DNA of 60,036 nucleotides. Source: Bimuria novae-zelandiae CBS 107.79. Lineage: Eukaryota; Ascomycota; Dothideomycetes; Pleosporales; Didymosphaeriaceae. Below are positions 58,001 to 60,036 of the stretch, one piece after another (positions within the stretch are counted from its first letter, which is position 1; each line of letters starts with the position of its first letter). The stretch covers positions 158,214 through 218,249 of the forward strand of contig ML976711.1 in assembly GCA_010015655.1 (NCBI GenBank), written 5' to 3'. A program made the position numbers and the translations under genes. Below the pieces are notes generated by a model. That model saw nothing but the letters and a program-made list of their open reading frames with translations. It had not been told where the DNA came from and ran no database searches.

Positions 58001-58554
58001 GGTAGATTTCGCGCTTACCACATATTTATGTGTGATTGGCACCAGGGGAGGTAAGTAAACAGCGGTTATCTCCGTCACCACTTACTTAGCTGGAACTTTC
58101 CTGGCTAGAGGGTCTCCACGTGCGTTGGATAGATTTCGTCAAAAGTCTGCAAGGGCATCCCGAAACAGCCTACTTCCAAACGTACAAGTCAACAAGTAAT
58201 TTTTAGATAGGTGCTTATAGATTGTATTTCCGACTTTTCGCAGAGAGTACTATTATTATTCGCAACTGCCAACTCTACTAACGTACCAATACGGGGCTCC
58301 CCTTTTACCTTTTCTCCTTAGTATAGTAGTATCCAACCTCTAAAATTCCCAGTGATCGTAATAGAGCCTAAAGTTAACCCGTCCAATATTAGCGTGTCCC
58401 TTAGTTCACCACCCTAACTCCCTGCTCCCCACTTCAACTAAGTCGCAGCCAATCCCCGCTTCATCCTCCTCTGCAATGTATACTACCCTAATTTCCATAG
58501 CGACATTGTAACTTCTTTTGCTTAAATTTACATTCAAACCCACGCTAGGATATT
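55064..58554. other. Gene-poor region, no gene recognised
   Basis: 55.2-55.6 kb and 57.2-57.8 kb are AT-rich and RIP-like; 55.6-57.2 kb has normal composition. The minus strand near 56500-56320 has a protein-like run (RLYDFVNG, ASRFHPFLTRSGIQDEVARYVEPALEQRARVV) broken by stops, probably a relic gene of unknown family. Other frames are short. Confidence 0.35.
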
Positions 58555-58875
58555 TGTGACGGTTTAATAGCTCTTACCCTATGGGATGGTTATTCCTACC
58601 CTTGCTTGGTTGCCACTCACCTTTCTGAGAAGGCTACACCTATCTGGGACTAGCGATGTTTACGCTCGTGCACATACATACTCCGCAGCTTCTAGATAGC
58701 ACAGATAGACAGACAGAGAATTCCACAATATTTTCTACTGCAATAGTGTAAGGGAGGAATGGAGGAGTCTACTGAGGTTTATTGGGGGTCCCGGAGGGGC
58801 CTATATAGTACTAGACACAGGGGTAGGCAGGGGTCCTGAAACAGGGCTGAAACTAGGCCCTCATCCACTGTGACA
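58555..58875 (+). mobile_element. LTR of a related Copia family (about 321 bp) with decayed primer-binding site
   Basis: Begins TGTGACGGTTTAATAGC, with an internal CACCTATCTGGGACTAGCG block shared with LTR-B, and ends CCACTGTGACA. A few bases later follows TTATAAGCCCGG, the primer-binding site with one G-to-A change. The internal region fades out by about 59050, where a pogo element begins; no 3' LTR is in the window. Confidence 0.65.
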
Positions 58876-58987
58876 AATAGTTATAAGCCCGGATTGCGAC
58901 TAAGCTTACGACGGATTGCGAAGAAGATCGCACGACTAAAGCTCGCTCACTTACGACTTACTAATTAGCACCTATAACGTGTTTCAC

Positions 58988-59025
58988 CAGTCATTGAGCC
59001 ACACCAGTCACTGAGCCACCCCACT
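58988..59025. repeat. Short direct repeat CCAGTCAYTGAGCCAC, two copies
   Basis: CCAGTCATTGAGCCAC and CCAGTCACTGAGCCAC lie back to back near the 3' side of the pogo transposase and could mark its element end. Confidence 0.5.
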
Positions 59026-59377
59026 AAAACTGACGCAGCTTTCTGCACGATAGCTCAACAACGCAACAGTTAAATTTAATATAAATAGATTAATATAATA
59101 GCTATAATCTCTAGGTACACTGAGTCCTTCTATGGCCTTACTTATGGCAGTTGCTGCATGTAGGTGGTGCTCGTAATCGTCCTGCACGGTCCTCCTGCTC
59201 TACCTGCTGGAGCACCCTTTCAGCCTCTGCAGCCAGCCTTCGACCTTCCTCAGCCTGTAGAGCCCCTCCAGAGGCAATATACTGCCTACGCCTCTCCTAT
59301 CTTTGTCTACGACGTTAATTGGTAGCCTATAGTTTCCTAATATCTTCTGCTAGGAGAGTCACTGTATTTATAGCATG

Positions 59378-60036
59378 CTAACAGCTCTTAACTAGCTGCC
59401 TGAGCATCTGGTGTGTAGGGCTCTGAGACGGTCGTTGTAAACGATCACGTATAAGCCTAGCCTGCTGCTCAACCTGAGTAGTAGTGTGAGGCGTCTCAGC
59501 TGTCCATGCTGGCTCAGCGCCCGTCTGTAGTGGTGACGGTGTCCTGACTACAGTCAGGCATGAGAGGACCCGATCAGGACAGGTAGGCACCAGCCCTGTC
59601 GCTTGAAAGCCAGCCTTGATGTTCTGCTCTGTAAAAACAGCCCTACGTACACGTGGGTAGATTGACAGGAACTCTTCCTTGTCTACATGATAGACACGCT
59701 GTCTGGCCAGCTCAGTCACTTCATGTCCGTACGCTGTCTTGAGAGGTGAGAAACAGCCGACATCTAAAGGCTGTAGGAGGTGGCTCGTATGGGCAGGCAT
59801 ACACAGGCTGATGATCCTGTGTGTCCTACAGTATTGATCGAACTCAGGGGTAGCATGGCTGCTATGACCGTCTAGAATAAGCAGCCGCCAGGTGCCGACT
59901 GTACGAGACTCTGTATGCCGAGTGAAGTGCTCTAGCCAGGTAAGCCCTAGGCTATCTGTCGTCCAGCCATTGTCGCTGACAGCCAGTACCCAGCCAGCAG
60001 GTAGGTCAGTATACCAGCTAGCCTGGTGGAGCTTGC
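59378..60036 (-). CDS. Pogo-type transposase, undamaged C-terminal part, runs off the window edge
   Basis: Minus strand, open from the window end (60036) to TAG at 59380-59378, no stops or frameshifts in about 219 codons. LPAGWVLAVSDNGWTTD..GLTWLEHF, then the second catalytic Asp in LLILDGHSSH (about 59855) and the third in HTSHLLQPLDVGCFSPLK (about 59765); the first Asp lies outside. After the catalytic core there is a Gln/Arg-rich helix. CpA/TpG content is normal. It shows no RIP, unlike every other pogo copy here, so it may belong to a recent or single-copy element. Confidence 0.88.
   Translation of the reverse strand, partial: KLHQASWYTDLPAGWVLAVSDNGWTTDSLGLTWLEHFTRHTESRTVGTWRLLILDGHSSHATPEFDQYCRTHRIISLCMPAHTSHLLQPLDVGCFSPLKTAYGHEVTELARQRVYHVDKEEFLSIYPRVRRAVFTEQNIKAGFQATGLVPTCPDRVLSCLTVVRTPSPLQTGAEPAWTAETPHTTTQVEQQARLIRDRLQRPSQSPTHQMLRQLVKSC

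Overview
This window looks like a filamentous ascomycete (Pezizomycotina, probably Dothideomycetes). Genes carry short 43-77 bp introns with GTRAGT-type donors and CTRAC-like branch sites. The families are typical of moulds: a CSC1/DUF221 channel, a prolyl-hydroxylase-like 2OG oxygenase, a berberine-bridge-type FAD oxidase and cysteine-rich secreted proteins. About half of the sequence is transposon DNA depleted of CpA/TpG and rich in TpA. Long reading frames there stay in register but are peppered with TAA/TAG codons, the signature of repeat-induced point mutation (RIP). The genus cannot be fixed from the sequence alone.

Layout. 1-1146: RIP-degraded Tc1/mariner remnant. 1.5-11.5 kb: a gene island with a CSC1-like channel (+), an uncertain small gene (+), a BAS2-like secreted protein (+), a CCCH zinc-finger protein (-) and a five-exon 2OG-Fe(II) oxygenase (-). 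12.5-19.7 kb: a transposon block: a 3.5 kb element with 29 bp inverted repeats that pairs a Tc1-type transposase with a second, convergent ORF; a RIP-degraded pogo/Fot1 element with 43 bp inverted repeats; and a pogo fragment. 20-29.4 kb: low-density sequence with an alpha/beta-hydrolase pseudogene interrupted by two hAT-type MITEs, a seven-exon seven-TM protein and a carboxylesterase pseudogene. 29.5-41.3 kb: nested transposons, in which a hAT element is split by a piggyBac-like element, and a second piggyBac-like element is split by a pogo element with perfect 47 bp inverted repeats. A small secreted-protein gene sits between the two nests. 42.0-43.6 kb: an intact intronless FAD oxidase, followed by a hairpin MITE. 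44.7-49.4 kb: a solo LTR and gene-poor sequence. 49.4-55.1 kb: a Copia-type element bounded by 61 bp LTRs and a perfect 5 bp target duplication, with a second, different LTR inside. 55-58.5 kb: nothing recognisable. 58.6-60.0 kb: another LTR and an undamaged pogo transposase running off the edge.

The genes form no obvious pathway. The organising theme is genome compartmentation: conserved housekeeping-type genes at the left, and isolated accessory genes (secreted proteins, oxidase, decaying esterases) embedded in layered, RIP-mutated mobile DNA at the right. The most unusual items are the chimeric Copia element, the piggyBac-like elements flanked by TA instead of TTAA, and the two-ORF Tc1-class element.
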